64,000 bases of DNA. It comes from Breviolum minutum Mf 1.05b.01. Lineage: Eukaryota; Sar; Dinophyceae; Suessiales; Symbiodiniaceae. The stretch is from the NCBI GenBank assembly GCA_000507305.1, contig DF239877.1, forward strand, positions 86,567-150,566. Reading direction: 5' to 3'. Below, in pieces: positions 35,540 to 47,368 of this stretch (position 1 is the first letter of the stretch; each line of letters starts with the position of its first letter). Both the position numbers and the translations under genes were made by a program. Under the pieces are notes generated by a model that was not told the DNA's origin, did not search any database, and was given only the letters and a program-made list of their open reading frames with translations.

Positions 35540-36898
35540 ATGGATGCTTCCGAACATTACATGGCCTTGGCCTTAAGCAGGCAGCAGCCTGGGATTCTAG
35601 GATTCGGAGAGACAGCATGTGTGATTGTGTAATTGCAATCTACTCTTGGCTCAAGAGCTTGAAAATTTCGCTAGCATCATGGCGAGTGAGGCTGGAGATG
35701 TATCACAGCCGTGCTTGAAGCAAACAGGAAAGCACGACACGTGCACATAATTACTATCCATGTAACCTTTCTTCAGCAAGTCAAAGCAGCTGATTTTCTG
35801 GGTTGTCAAGGCGGCTGCCTTCATAAAGAAGGTGTCGAGTGCTGGAGATGACTACTATAGAATTCTAGGCAGGATGGGTACATACAGATCGAACGTACCT
35901 GTGTGACAGGACGGCCGTTGAATTTCTCACACATGCCAGGCATCGAAAAAGGTGCAACAGATGATGAGATCAAGAAGGCAACAGGGTGACACCTGCCACC
36001 TGCACCTTGGGGCCGGGTTTGAGTTTCTCCAAACTTTTCTCTTTTATGCTTTTTCATGCTTGAATTTCCGACTCAAGGCCTACCGAAAGCTCGCGTTGCG
36101 CTTGCACCCCGACAAGTGTCAAGAGAACGGGGCAGAGGAGGTCTTCGCCTCGGACTGCCGATGTTTTGCGATCATTTTCGTCTTGTTTTGCCCTCTTTTG
36201 TTCCTGTTTGACACCAGGCATTCAAGAAAGTTGGAGAAGCTTTCTCAGTACTGAGTGACGCTGACAAAAGGCCGCGAAGTAGCATAAAGGATGTTGATGA
36301 CGCGAGCATAGTTGGTCCGATTCTCGAGTCTTGTCTCTGTGATAGATCTCATTCCAAAGCATGTTGCAGCACGAGTGCAGGAACAACCTGCATTGCTCTT
36401 ACATGCCTATCTAGTCTATATAGTGCCAGGCGGAAGTACGACCAATTTGGAGCAGAGGCACTGCGAGGTGTGATTGTGGAGTTACCTGGGGGTTCATGCT
36501 GAAGAGCCATCATGCAGTCAGACAAAGTGTTTCTATCTTGCGTAGTTGAAAGCAAGGACTTCTTTGACATCAAATGCAAATGCTATGAGCAACGCAGCAA
36601 CGACATGAAACATCGAAGCTGTTTGCTGCAGGAGGTGGCGGTGGTGGCGGGGCTGATTTTTCCCCAGAGGACCTCTTTGAGGTGCATGGCGTAACGGTGC
36701 GTAACGTGCCAACCAGCCGTGCAGTTTGGTGAAATTGCCAGGCGTTCTTCAGTGGTGGACTGCATCCGGGAATGGGAGGTGGTCGAACATTCATGAGGCT
36801 CTCACATTTGTGAATCTTTGTGCCAACCATATGTGCGGTGCACCATTTCCTCATGACAGGACTGGTCCAGGAACATTTGTGTTTACTTCTGGAGGCAG
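35540..36898 (+). CDS. DNAJB12/DNAJB14-like J-domain protein
   Basis: Type II J-protein resembling the ER-anchored DNAJB12/14 group that recruits Hsp70 to the ER membrane. Exons: 35777-35868 (LIFWVVKAAAFIKK, DDYYRILG), 35940-35977 (GATDDEIKK), 36078-36140 (AYRKLALRLHPDK), 36218-36270 (FKKVGEAFSVLSDADK), 36430-36467 (KYDQFGAEALR), 36632-36681 (Gly run, DFSPEDLFE), 36742-36784 (AFFSGGLHPGMGGG) and 36871-36898 (TFVFTSGG). All joins keep phase; donors are GC, GC, GT, GC, GT, GT, GA. The SPEDLF...FF-GG order after the J-domain matches the DNAJB12/14 family. The N-terminus is uncertain: an ATG at 35540 opens MDASEHYMALALSR, which suits the family's hel­ical N-terminal region, but the joining exon is not resolved. 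The membrane anchor should follow in exons after 36898. Confidence 0.85.
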
Positions 36899-38412
36899 GT
36901 GGATCTTTGGATAGACACATGCTTGTTGTTAGAGTTGGAGAGGAATTGGACAACCACATCGAAACACGGTAGATGGCAGTGACCGCAGAAATCGTGGCGG
37001 ACCTCTTTGAACCGAGGCCCTGGCAATTTTCATTTTGCATCGCGACCAGGCTGGCATGTCATGGTCGCACTTGGCTTGCTCTGCCTTTCATCAAAGGAGA
37101 CTGTTGGCCAATCATCCACTTGGCGGGAATAAGCTAGGTATGCGAAGACGGCAAGCTCGAGAAAGACGAGAGGAAGAGGAAGAGGCTGAGCAGAGTGTGC
37201 CCGCCTGGGCGGCGCCACTCCAGGCAATTGCCATAATCTTAGTCACAATGGGGCCATGTGACTCGTGCAAAATGTTGCAAAACGATTGCCACCAGTCAAA
37301 CTAACAGCATTTTCCAGGGATCTTCACGAACTTTCCAGTGATTTTTGCAGAGTGGGTGTTTGTACTTACGTAGCAGTGATTTTCCTCCGTATCTTCGAGG
37401 CTAGTGGCTTGGGGCCTATGCTTCCGATTGTCATTGTCGGGGTTGCCAGCTCAGCTGACAGATCCGGAAGGGATGGTCATTGGCCGTTGATCTTTCCGGA
37501 CCTTTTAGCTTTTTGTTTCTCTCGCAGGTTTTCTTCGTCTTCATGCAAGTAGTGAGCTTGTTGATGATCCTTGTCTGAGACATACTGAGACTCTGACAGA
37601 CTATATATATGGAGTTATAAAGATCATATAGTGATTGATCAATTTTTTTCTCACACGTTTCATTTCGAGGGTAAAAAAGGACAAAAGAACAGAAAGATGC
37701 ATTAAGCTAGCTAGATCATCTATACTCATGATATCTCATGATCATGGTGATTTTTCCTTCGGGGTTGTTGGGGAACATATCAATTCCCTACCCAACGTGC
37801 ATTGCTTTCCTAAAGGAAATTCGAAACCGTCCAGCAGTATATCCAGTCCTAGCATGGCCAAAGTGGCTAGTCATCGCTGTTTTGCTTCAGGTTGTCTGCA
37901 TACGGATTGTTCAAAAGCGAGTTTCTGTCTTTGAGGCAAGTCTTGATGACAAGAATGCTTTACATCATGCCGACACTTGACCTGCACTTCAAAAAGGTGG
38001 GTTTTTGACGGATCAGCTACCACAGATCAGTCCTTGAACGCGTGCAAATACTCATGAAGTACTTCAGCAACTTCAGCCTTTGTGATTGATCCGTGTGCCT
38101 TCATAAGTTCATTACAGTGCATCCAAGGGTGTTCTACCTCACTGATGGCCGAACTCGGATGTCTGCCTGGCCTGATTTTCTGTTCATTTAGACGAATGTC
38201 CCCGGTGTCCCTTGCGTTTGCTGTTTTTTGGTGGAGACAATCACTTTTTTGGGCGGATTCAACATTGCTTGCCAGATTCTTGATCCTCACCATCGTGTTG
38301 GCCTCGATGTTGGGTCTTATTTGAGTCCCCCTTGCGATCCGTGACCATCCGCGATACGTGACAAGGGCTTTTCAGACTTTCTCTTAGAATCAGATCAGAA
38401 TAGGAGAACAGA
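36899..38412 (+). other. Probable 3' part of the DNAJB12-like gene, junctions unresolved
   Basis: A basic/acidic stretch then a hydrophobic one at about 37138-37250 (RRQARERREEEEEAEQ, then PLQAIAIILVTMG) and another hydrophobic piece near 37410-37450 (MLPIVIVGVASS) would suit a tail-anchor region. A piece near 37781-37900 (CIAFLKEIRNRPAVYP, WLVIAVLLQVVC) is also coding-like. I cannot join them in phase, so no coordinates for exons are claimed. The rest of the stretch shows nothing recognisable. Confidence 0.35.
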
Positions 38413-39013
38413 ATGTCACCCCAGTTCAAGCTGGGATTTGCCAAAGAAAAACTGGAAGCAATGCAATACTCAAGCATTAGTGGTGAAGAGAGGTGAGTCA
38501 GTCCCTTGTCTCAACAAATATCATAGTCATAGTTGACCTTGCCATCAAAGTTGTAGATCAGTGTACATCCCTCGAGTGGTTTAATTCACCTTTTTCTTTT
38601 GAACGAAGTAAGAAATGCACATCAAACTTGGTAGGACACACTAGCATGTGGCATTGCTCCGGTGAGTAGCTGGCACCCACCGCAGAAACTGCGGTTCTGC
38701 TGGTGCTGGGACAAAGACGCAGAGGAGCTTATGCCGAGCAAACGAGTTCCTCTTTTGAACAGCGAGGACAAAAGGATGACGCAGGAGCGCTCAAATGGGT
38801 TCAGAATTGATGCCAGGGCATGTCACAAGGTGCACTGGGGACCACATCGGAATCCAAGGCTTTTATCAGAAGAATGGCTCAAGGATGAAATTTGGAGATG
38901 CCATGGCAATGGCCCACGTGCCATGAGCGAAAAAGAAGAAGAATTGCTGGAAAAGCTGCTTGGACATATGGACCCGTGTGTTTCGGATAATCTCGAAAGC
39001 TGGCATCTACCAG
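38413..39013 (+). CDS. Unidentified protein, two phase-matched exons
   Basis: Exon 38413-38492 starts with ATG (MSPQFKLGFAKEKLEAMQ) and ends at a consensus donor AG|GTGAGT. Exon 38670-39013 starts after gtgagtag and continues in phase (SWHPPQKLRFCWCWDKDAEE), through RIDARACHKVHWGPHR and SEKEEELLEKLLGHMD, to a GT donor after LPG. It lies just upstream of the BART-like exons on the same strand and may be the N-terminal part of that gene. The Trp/Cys/His content is high, but I see no regular zinc-binding spacing. Family unknown. Confidence 0.5.
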
Positions 39014-39169
39014 GTGGAGTTTCCTAGGTTTAGCTTTAAGGGGGCACTTTTGCACCACTATTCATTGTATCAATCTTTGGGGGGGACCCAAACATCAAAT
39101 ATCGATTTTTTTTGGGTGTCAGGGTGGGGGGGTTTCCAGGTAGATTCCCCCTGGTGCCGGGGCTTGCCT

Positions 39170-39170
<1 letters not shown>

Positions 39171-39249
<79 letters not shown>
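39171..39249. repeat. (GAT)n microsatellite
   Basis: About 26 perfect GAT triplets. The poly-Met frame on + and poly-Ile frame on - over it are artefacts. It lies between the exons at 38670-39013 and the BART-like exons, so it is probably intronic. Confidence 0.97.
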
Positions 39250-39507
39250 CAGCTGCTGCCTGTCGAGTTTGCTTCCAATGTTTCAGAAAAACTCAATTCT
39301 CCTCTTCTGAGCTTTCATTCACCTCCCTGCACTCAAGTCCTCTGCTTTGGTCTCTGCGGAGCCATCCGAGCCATCCCTAGAAGAATGAACTGAAGGTTTG
39401 GAAAGTATTCATGTTGCACATGTGCTGAGCTTGATGGAATGCTTCCATGGTATTCTGGATATTCCACCATTCAGAAACTCAACAACTGTTCAACCAGCCC
39501 CGATGGA

Positions 39508-40328
39508 TTATTGCAGATAAAGCCCATGTCAGTGATCTGCACCGACCGTAGGCTCGCAGCATACGGAGGATCCAGCTTTGAACCGATCCTGCAAGCTTTC
39601 CATCAGGAGGACTTTATAGCATTGGTACAACAGTCCCTTGACAACTGGAAAGCGACAAACAATACTGTATAAGTCAGCCATGCTCATCAAACAGTCCAAA
39701 ATCATACTGGCTTTTTTGGACACCTACCTGCTGAGGTTTGTGGTAGACCATGCTCCTTTCTTTGCAGAAACCTGTATGGACGGTTCGCATCCACTGGTCT
39801 GGACACAGTATCATGATGCATACAAAGACATCTTTGAGACGCGACTGGCTCAGATTCTGCAGGGAATTGAAGTCGTACAAGAAGACTTCGCTTCGTTTTG
39901 CGAGTGGCTGAAGGTCAACGCAGACATTTTCGATGATGACACTGAAGGTTTGTATCCCTTCCTGTCTTCCATCACTGCTTCTTTGGAGCCTTGTCAACTT
40001 TTAGAGATCTTTCTGTTGGGGTGTACTTTTTATCTTTTCAATCTTTTCGTGAGATTGAAATCGACTCTTTCTTTGTTGGCTTGATTTCCTTGACATCTTT
40101 CCGGATGTGGCAGTGCGGCAGGACTATGAGGCTTTCCTGTCAGTGATGTTCGCAGAGGCTAGACGCCACAGCATGGATGTGCAGCAGATTGACGTTCTGA
40201 TTCCTGATGGCATGTGTTCAGGGCAAGTGTTACTGGTTGAGTACCTTGGTTCTCAGTATGAAGTGATGATCCCTGATGGATTCGGAGCTGGTCAGCTGTT
40301 TCAGACTACTGTCACTCTGCCAAGTTGA
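39508..40328 (+). CDS. BART-domain-like protein (ARL2BP/CFAP36 type) with C-terminal IPDG repeats
   Basis: BART domains bind ARL2/ARL3 GTPases and occur in ciliary proteins. An upstream piece, about 39508-39651, reads FEPILQAFHQEDFIALVQQ. The main exon ends at 39947 and includes RFVVDHAPFFAETC, WTQYHDAYKDIFETRLAQIL, VQEDFASFCEWL and DIFDDDTE; a candidate acceptor is ctgctgag at 39735. A GT-AG intron 39948-40113 joins it in phase to exon 40114-40328 (VRQDYEAFLSVMFAEARRH). The order (F...C..., Y...Y...FE..L, F...C..L, DYEAFL.MM-type end) fits the BART fold. The C-terminus has two short related units (VLIPDGMCSGQ, VMIPDGFGAGQ) of a small beta-type repeat, ending at a stop. Family assignment is by pattern, not search; exon joins upstream of 39738 are open. 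Confidence 0.55.
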
Positions 40329-41342
40329 TATTTCTGCACGAAGGATTTCGGAGTTGAAGACTTGACACTTGAGGAACAAAGGACAAAGCTGAACATGTGC
40401 CGGGATACTGCATGTGAGATACTCTGAACTTGAAGAGCATCGGAGACTGCAACAATGGTGCTTGCTGGAGCATTCTTGGCACTGACAGCCTACGGAGGAT
40501 TTAGATGACGTCAGCTGGCACCGTCCCTATAAAACCGAATCCATCAATCGGACTGCAGGACCAGCGGTCTCCGGTTTCTTCAACCGACTTCAGCCCATGT
40601 CATCATGTCTTAGAAAGCAACTCTCAAGGACGAGAAATTGGTGATGTTTTGCTGCACCGCAAAGAAGGAGGCTGCTGCTGCCACGGATTGCCACAGAAAG
40701 AAAGTCAAAAAAGGACTTGCCTGTTTTACGCATGGAACTTTGACATGCTGACATGCCCGATTGGCGAAATGTGCTTTGGTTGAGATGTTATATAAGATCA
40801 CTGAGATAACTTTGGACTGAATCGTCAATGTATCCCATATTCCCAGATATTCCATGACATTCCTACATTCCATTTTCCACCAACATAGAACGACTATCAA
40901 TGCTACCAAATGTTTTGCTTGATCTGTGCACCTGCACGAGTGAGGGTTTTCAGTGTCGTTTGACTTTGCCTTGTTGAGGGTATCCAAGGTAGCCCTCAGT
41001 CCCAACCACTTGTTTTGTGGGCCACGTGCTCCGATGGTCAACAAATTCATTTTGTTGTGATTGGCTGATTGGCTTTAGCTCTCAAAATTCAGTGCAAGCT
41101 TTTAAGTGCACGGCCGCATGACACACACACGCACACATGCTTGCCAACTGGTTCACCTCTAGTTGATGACGGCTCTGACATGTCGAAGGATTGTTCAAGA
41201 CTCGCCCTTGTCGTGTGAGAAGTACGACACACACGCACAACATCCGGTCCCTAACGCACAACATCCGGTCCCCTAACAATGCTGAAGCAAAAGGTGAGGA
41301 GAGGTCCACCGATCCATCGACTGTTGAGTAGATCAGCAATGC
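40329..41342. other. No gene recognised; short CA repeats
   Basis: Unique sequence without a supportable exon. CA-rich runs lie at 41117-41140 and 41223-41240, and a 22-nt tandem duplication (ACGCACAACATCCGGTCCC...) at about 41231-41276. Confidence 0.45.
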
Positions 41343-44300
41343 CATGGAATTCGAGCAGGAGCATTTTACAAGCCAAAGAGTCAGAACTCAGTCAGCAGTC
41401 AGAACTCAAAAAGCGTTTCATTTTTGTTGTCATCTCTTGGCATTGGCATCTGTGAGGAGCCGCCACTTGAAGAGCGAGTGGGGCAGATTGAGGCAGATTC
41501 TATGTCTGCTGAATCGAGCTAGGAATGCCTGCTGTATGATAGAGTGAGTCAAAAAGCGCATGAAGATTCACTGACTAGATCGACCTGCAGCGAGCTTTGG
41601 AGGAAGTGGAGGCGAGGCAAGTTGTAAGTCAGACATCTCTGCAGGAGCTTCCGTGTGTTTTGCTCCTGGCGCTTGCCAAGGCATGTTCAGTCCTCGTGCT
41701 GTCGCTGGATGGAGCCATGGCCTCGGCCAAGCTTTTGTGTGCACCAAACCACGGGAATAAGCTCGGAAAACAGGCAAACAACAATTATTGACTTGTTTAT
41801 TTCCATTTTTTTTCAACTTTCCTCTTGTCAACTTTCAACGTTTCAACATTTCAACTTTGTTTTTCTGTCTCCAACTCAACACAGAGACCAGTACTGAGGC
41901 TGGAGCTTCCGGGTCTGGCACAGGCAAGATGTGCAATGATGTGCTGTCATCAACGAACCAATCCGTGGAGTTGGAGGTCGACGGCCGGAGATCAACTCAG
42001 AAGAGACGTTGCGGTTGAAGGCGGGGACAATCCTAACAAACGAGTCTGACGGGAAGGAAGGGGTTAGAAATCCAATGAACACAATATAAAACACAGTATA
42101 TGTGATAAATGAATAATTATATAATATATTATATATATACATATGGGAGTACGTTGCATAGTGACATTTGTCATACATTGATTATTGTGTAGTACAGTGC
42201 GTCTGTGAATTAACGGCACTGACTTGGGAACCCAATGCGCTCCTTTGATGAGGCTCGAATCGACGTGTTGGAAGAAGCCAGGAACCCCAGATTTGACACC
42301 GTGGCATTCGCAGCAATTCGCCGCTCAGCTTGGGCTGATTCGGGTCCAAGGCTTGGGCCTTGCGAAGCACAACAGTGGGACAAAGGGCGGAGGAATCCAT
42401 TGCGCGGGTTGAGGAGGAGGCTGGGGTGATCGGTGCGATGACCAGGTCAAGCCTGGCCTTGGCAGCAATATTTCAACATTGCATCATGTGACTGTGACCG
42501 AGTGTTTGCAAGATGCAACTCTTATCAATGAAGAGAGGTGAAGAAAATTTGGAGGGAGTTGTTGTCAAAGGAACGCAGGGGACCTCAACCTGGCTCCAGT
42601 AGCATTTGTGGGATCAGTACAGTATGGATTGAAGTCAGACTTGTGTTTTTCAGATGGTCATGACATGCAGAGGCAACGCATCCAAAGAATTGGGACAAGT
42701 CGAGGCTGGTGTTTTGGTTGCTTGTTACATAGATCAGCATCAACATCGCTTGGCAAGCATCTTGTCATTTTGTCATCGTTCAAGGCACATCTCCTCGAAG
42801 AGCTGAAACAGCGAGTTGAAAAGACCCAGAGCCAGGTGAATTTTGATGCTGCTGCAAAATGTCGTTTGCAGTTTTGTTCGATCATAGTGCAACTTATTTA
42901 GCAAGTTATTTTAAAGCTCACCAGAGGTGGCTGAGTTGCATGCGCTCAAACCTGAAGATGTGGACAGCTTGATGAAGAAGATGATAGATGAGGTGTCAGA
43001 GTTGTCTCTGTTCCAAGGTTGGTGGTGGAGCCGTTGTTAATCCTTGTTGCAAAAACAATCCAACAAGTTCCAGATTGTGGATGCTTGGAGTTTCAATTAC
43101 TGTAGAGGGCAACGTCATGTTGGCCTCGGTTTCATTTGTAAAGGCCATTTGAGGACACACCAGATTTTATAGTGTATGATACTCGTACAATGAGAATAAT
43201 TTATATAAACGGCTTTATAACCATACACAGTAGATACGATCTAGTTTTAAGTCTGACGAGACTTGGGCCTCAGCATTGCCAGGTCAGCCATTCTGTGAAG
43301 TTACTGGGAGATCGATGCTCCAAGCTCGAGGTGGTTAAAAGTGTATATCAGTGGACTTGTATGAACTTCGATTCACAAATGTCTTTTTCTCACTTGTTCA
43401 AATTGGTTTGTTACGTATGTTCTCCACCTCTGAGTGCTTCCATTGTTTGCAGTTTCCGTTTCATGTGAGCTCATGTGTTGTTCGCGCTTTTGGTCAACAG
43501 GTGGACCTGGCATCAAGGCAAGCGATGGAGACATCCTCACAGGCTGATCGGCAACGCACAGAGCAGCTTGAGAAAATGGCCAGCGGCTAAGGTCGGAATG
43601 TGCGTTCACAAAATATGCTAATTTACATTTGGAACATTAATTATCTATCAGGATTTCTCGAAAATGATCCTTGCGAGTTTTTTTTTAACACCGAGGTTGA
43701 TTTGTTTGGCACTTGGTCTCCTGCAGGTTGCAGGTGAGTTTGCATTTCACATATCTGATAGCATGACCTGAGGCTCCTCCAGCAGAGGAGACAAGATCTG
43801 CAGGAGAGCCAGGCCAACTTTCGTGAGATTGAAGCCAGGTCCGCTTCCAAACTGGTTAGTTATATAGTACTCAGTGGGCAGGAAAGGCATGCTGCACTGC
43901 ATGTCAGCATCACACTAAGCTCTCTGATCTTGAGGTTCCTGGATCTAGACCAAAGAGATCATGCGGAGGTAGGGATTGTTCGCCAAAAAGTGCGTTGCGA
44001 ATCATGTCCGGGTCCTTCATATCAAACAACTACGTACCACCTTGCATTCTATTTGCATTTGCAGAAAAGCTGGCGCCAAGAAGCAGAGGACCCCGACTGC
44101 CAGTGTGAATGTGGGAGTACAGACCTTGATTTTTTGGCATCTCCCACAGTTCAGACCACCTTGGAGGCAATTCGGAAAGAGATTCAAGAAGTGCGAGCGA
44201 CACATGTACCTTCACTCTTTCAGCAGCAGTCCTGACATGTTTGTTGGAAGGTTGTAAAGGTGTCACCCAGATCCGCGTGGGCATCGCTGCAAGATCAGAA

Positions 44301-46350
44301 ATGCTGGTTTTATTTAGTCTTGTGGCTGGCTGGTAGATTATGATAGCCAAGTAGTTGCACATCTTTCTCGTGAAGATGGCAGTCCAGGCACATGAAAGCG
44401 ATGAAGGCAATGCAAGAAGGGCTGGCGGCAGTTCGTGCAGAGGTCAAGAAGTTTGCGACTCAGACTATCAATGTTTAGATGCTTTTGCAACTCTAACTCC
44501 TTTTGATTGATCCCAGTGGGTGAATAGACGACCGCTTTTACAAATCTGGGCTTCAGCATTCAGTTGCAAGGCATGATTTTGATCATCACGCTGAGATGAT
44601 AGCAGAAATCCAAACAGACGCAAGCAGTACACATGAGTTTCCAAACGGGGTCTGTTGTGCCCGGGCTTGAGGCTCAGTGAGGTGGTCGAAGCGGTTCAAG
44701 CCTCTAGCTCAAGCACTCGCAGCGAGGCTTACGAAGCAACCTTCGGGAAGCCAGCTGGGCAGCTAGACACTAAGAGACTGTCAGGTTTTTGTGTGCCATT
44801 TGCCAGGATAGCTTGAGCAAGCCACGGGAGGCCTGCAACAGTTGCGGAAGTTGCATCTTGGCGCCCTGACAATTTGGGCTCATGTAATATTTGTGCCTCC
44901 TTGTAACATCGGAGGTGTTGGCATTGAAGGCACAAGTCAGTGACCTCCAAGAGCAGGCGTGAAAACTTGGGCACAGCATTGAAACATCATGCTTTGGTCC
45001 AGGGGTATGCTTCGCCAGTGCGCAAAACGGAGGTCACCCAATTGGTTGTGAGAGGATTGGAGGAGCGATTTGCCAACTTGCGAGCCGATGTGTCCAGAGA
45101 GGCGGGCAGCGAATGAAAAAACGATGGTCATTCTGCGGCATCCGAAAAAAATGTCAGGTTACTGCAGCGGTGCGGGAGACAAAGGAAAATTGGGCAGGCC
45201 CCTGGCAATGTTGAAAGAGAAGAACAACCCAGAGAGAAGAAGAACATTTTTCGACATTTGTTGATTTTCTGAAAACAACCTACCCCATGATATCAACCGT
45301 ATCCTATCTTTTTGCTCGTCCTCATTTTGATTGCCATTGTCCAACATGCGGAAGCCTTGGCTCTGCCAGTTGCATCTCGGCGACTTTCAGCTCTTGAGGC
45401 AGGCTGTGAATCCAAGCCGTGTCCGGCCATGTCTGTTCTCAGAGGCTTGGCCGGCCTCACAAGCAGAGCTGAGTGCGGAAATGCATTCCTTGCGGTCTGA
45501 AAGACAGGAGGAGCCACTATGACTTTGTGATTTGCTCTTAAAAGCTGGTGTCCAGTCCTAAAACACGGATAAAGGGTAAACAGGAACTTGGTAAATTTTT
45601 GTTTTTTCAATCATCTGGTCACTGGCTTCACTAGCGGTACATGTGGTGCATCTAGTTTCAAAATTCATACTTCTAGTAGTAGGGTCTTCACATCCTCGTG
45701 AGAAATGGCACTGCGGGCCTTCACTACCATGGACCATGACGTTTATGTTTGGAGAGTGCCACTTGCTCAAACTGTGAAGCGGTACAGTGTCAAACGTTGA
45801 TCGCCGCAGCGAGCGGCAAAGCACTCTGCTGCCATGGCGATGGAGCCCATGATTGCAGATGGGTATGTTTTGGATCTACCCCCCACCCAGTAACAGTGGC
45901 GGATGAAGGTTGACAGAGATTTTTTTGCAAAAATGTTACGAAAGCCAGCCGGTACTGGAGGCTAGGCCCGCCCCCTCAGGCAATGTTTCTGGTGGTGACT
46001 GTTGCTGGGTGGGGGGTATATCCACGGATTCCAAGGTGTGTTTCAAAATCAGCTGTGTTTCAATGAAACACAGTTCTCATCAGCTCTGTGGATTAGGGGT
46101 CGCTATTGTTCATAATTTATAGGTTTGTCCTGATGTGGTGACTAAGGACTACATGGTGGCACAGGTTTACGGTGAGACCATCGAGAAAGAGATGAAGCAG
46201 CTTGGACGAAGCGAGAAACAGAGTGGAAAGTCTTGATGGATTTGGCGGTCAAATCATTTGCTCCTTGCAGGCACTTCAAGCGAATCAGAGAGGAGCAACT
46301 GGCAAAGAAACGGGCACAAGAAGAAGCTTTGGGCATTGCAGTCTCTTTCT
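41343..46350 (+). CDS. Long coiled-coil protein in about 20 short exons
   Basis: A train of short coding stretches, all + strand and rich in Glu, Gln, Lys, Arg, Ala and Leu with heptad spacing. Examples: MEFEQEHFTSQR (41344), EEPPLEERVGQIEAD (41454), RALEEVEARQV (41591), SFDEARIDVLEEAR (42240), EESIARVEEEAG (42386), KAHLLEELKQRVEKTQSQ (42782), EVAELHALKPEDVDSLMKK (42925), ASRQAMETSSQADRQRTEQ (43510), LLQQRRQDLQESQANFREIE (43774), TTLEAIRKEIQEVR (44157), MKAMQEGLAAVRAEVKKF (44401), VVEAVQASSSSTRSEAYEA (44680), LKAQVSDLQEQA (44922), RGLEERFANLRADVSRE (45050) and KRIREEQLAKKRAQEEA (46278). Positions are approximate exon starts. Many pieces end at AG|G-type junctions. Together they suggest one rod-like protein of several hundred residues, perhaps cytoskeletal or basal-body, but the family and full model are unknown. 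It could be two adjacent genes. Confidence 0.6.
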
Positions 46351-47218
46351 GAGCCTGTCGGAAAGTCTTTCTAACCTCATGCCTTGATTTGCACATGTAA
46401 AGTTATATATAGAAATGCTTGTTGCTGCACAGGCAAAGAACATTCTGTCCCAGCCAAAGCACAAATCGTTCCTGGGATTCAAGAGATTTCTTGCCTCAGC
46501 AGTTGGCAGGTTGTCCTTTTTTCGTTTTGCAGTGATAAAGTTGTCCAAGACAGATCATGCCTGGGTTGTCAGGTGCCAAGTCTCCCAGCAACTCGTACAG
46601 CACTGGCTGCAAAGACCAGGGAGCAATTCATGACGTTCAAGTCAGCATGACATGTGAGGGACTATCAATCTGAACTTTCAGCAGTGTGTTTCTCTTACAA
46701 GACGATTCACTTACATAGCTGAAGCGTACGTAGTTACAGTTCCAAAGTCTTGTTTGGGATCAATCGGATCAATCAAGCAAACGGATCTTTGTGGATTCCG
46801 GCCAAGTCAATCCAGTTCGACTGACCTTGTGTTGCCCAGGCTAGAGCAATCCTTGGGTCATTTTCCGAATCCGCATCCACATGATGGCAAGCCATGTGAC
46901 TGGGTCCTATCATGGATGCCAATATGGTGAGTTGCATCAGTGAGCTTTTTGTTTGTCCATTTATTCAATTTGCTTTTGTGCCTATTTGTTTCTCTGTGCT
47001 GTTTCAGGATCCGTCCAGTGATACAACGGGTGTTGATGTTGGGAAGTTCCAAGTTCTAAGTTCCCGAAAAGCGAGTTGATGTTGATCAGAGGCAAGGATT
47101 TGGGACATTTTCTGTGGTTCAACCTGGTTTCCAAGGTGCAAAATCGGATCCACAAAAGATTCTGCGCTTCGGAGTGACTGGTGCAGGTTGGCGGAAGTTT
47201 TAGCGTAAAACCTTCAGC
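46351..47218. other. No firm gene
   Basis: A coding-like piece at about 46433-46510 (AKNILSQPKHKSFLGFKRFL) may be the last exon of the coiled-coil gene. Nothing else could be supported. Confidence 0.35.
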
Positions 47219-47368
47219 ATGTCAGCCATCGAGCAGATTCAATTTGGAAAAGAACTGATTGTGGCAGGTCAAGGTAGAGGCTGCTTGGAAGCAATCCAGC
47301 AATTTTCCAATGGCCCGCGTTACAGATCAATGCAAAGAGTTAAAGCTGCAAACATGTGGGTCACGTGA
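47219..47368 (+). CDS. Small open frame, unidentified
   Basis: ATG to stop, 49 aa, reading SAIEQIQFGKELIVAGQGRG, then CLEAIQQFSNGPR. It looks coding in its first 30 residues, with a helical pattern. It could be a first exon whose donor lies inside the frame. No family is recognised. Confidence 0.35.
   Translation: MSAIEQIQFGKELIVAGQGRGCLEAIQQFSNGPRYRSMQRVKAANMWVT

Noticed and set aside
39112..39393. Open frames with poly-Met (+) or poly-Ile (-)
   Set aside because: They are translations of the (GAT)n microsatellite and have no other coding character.
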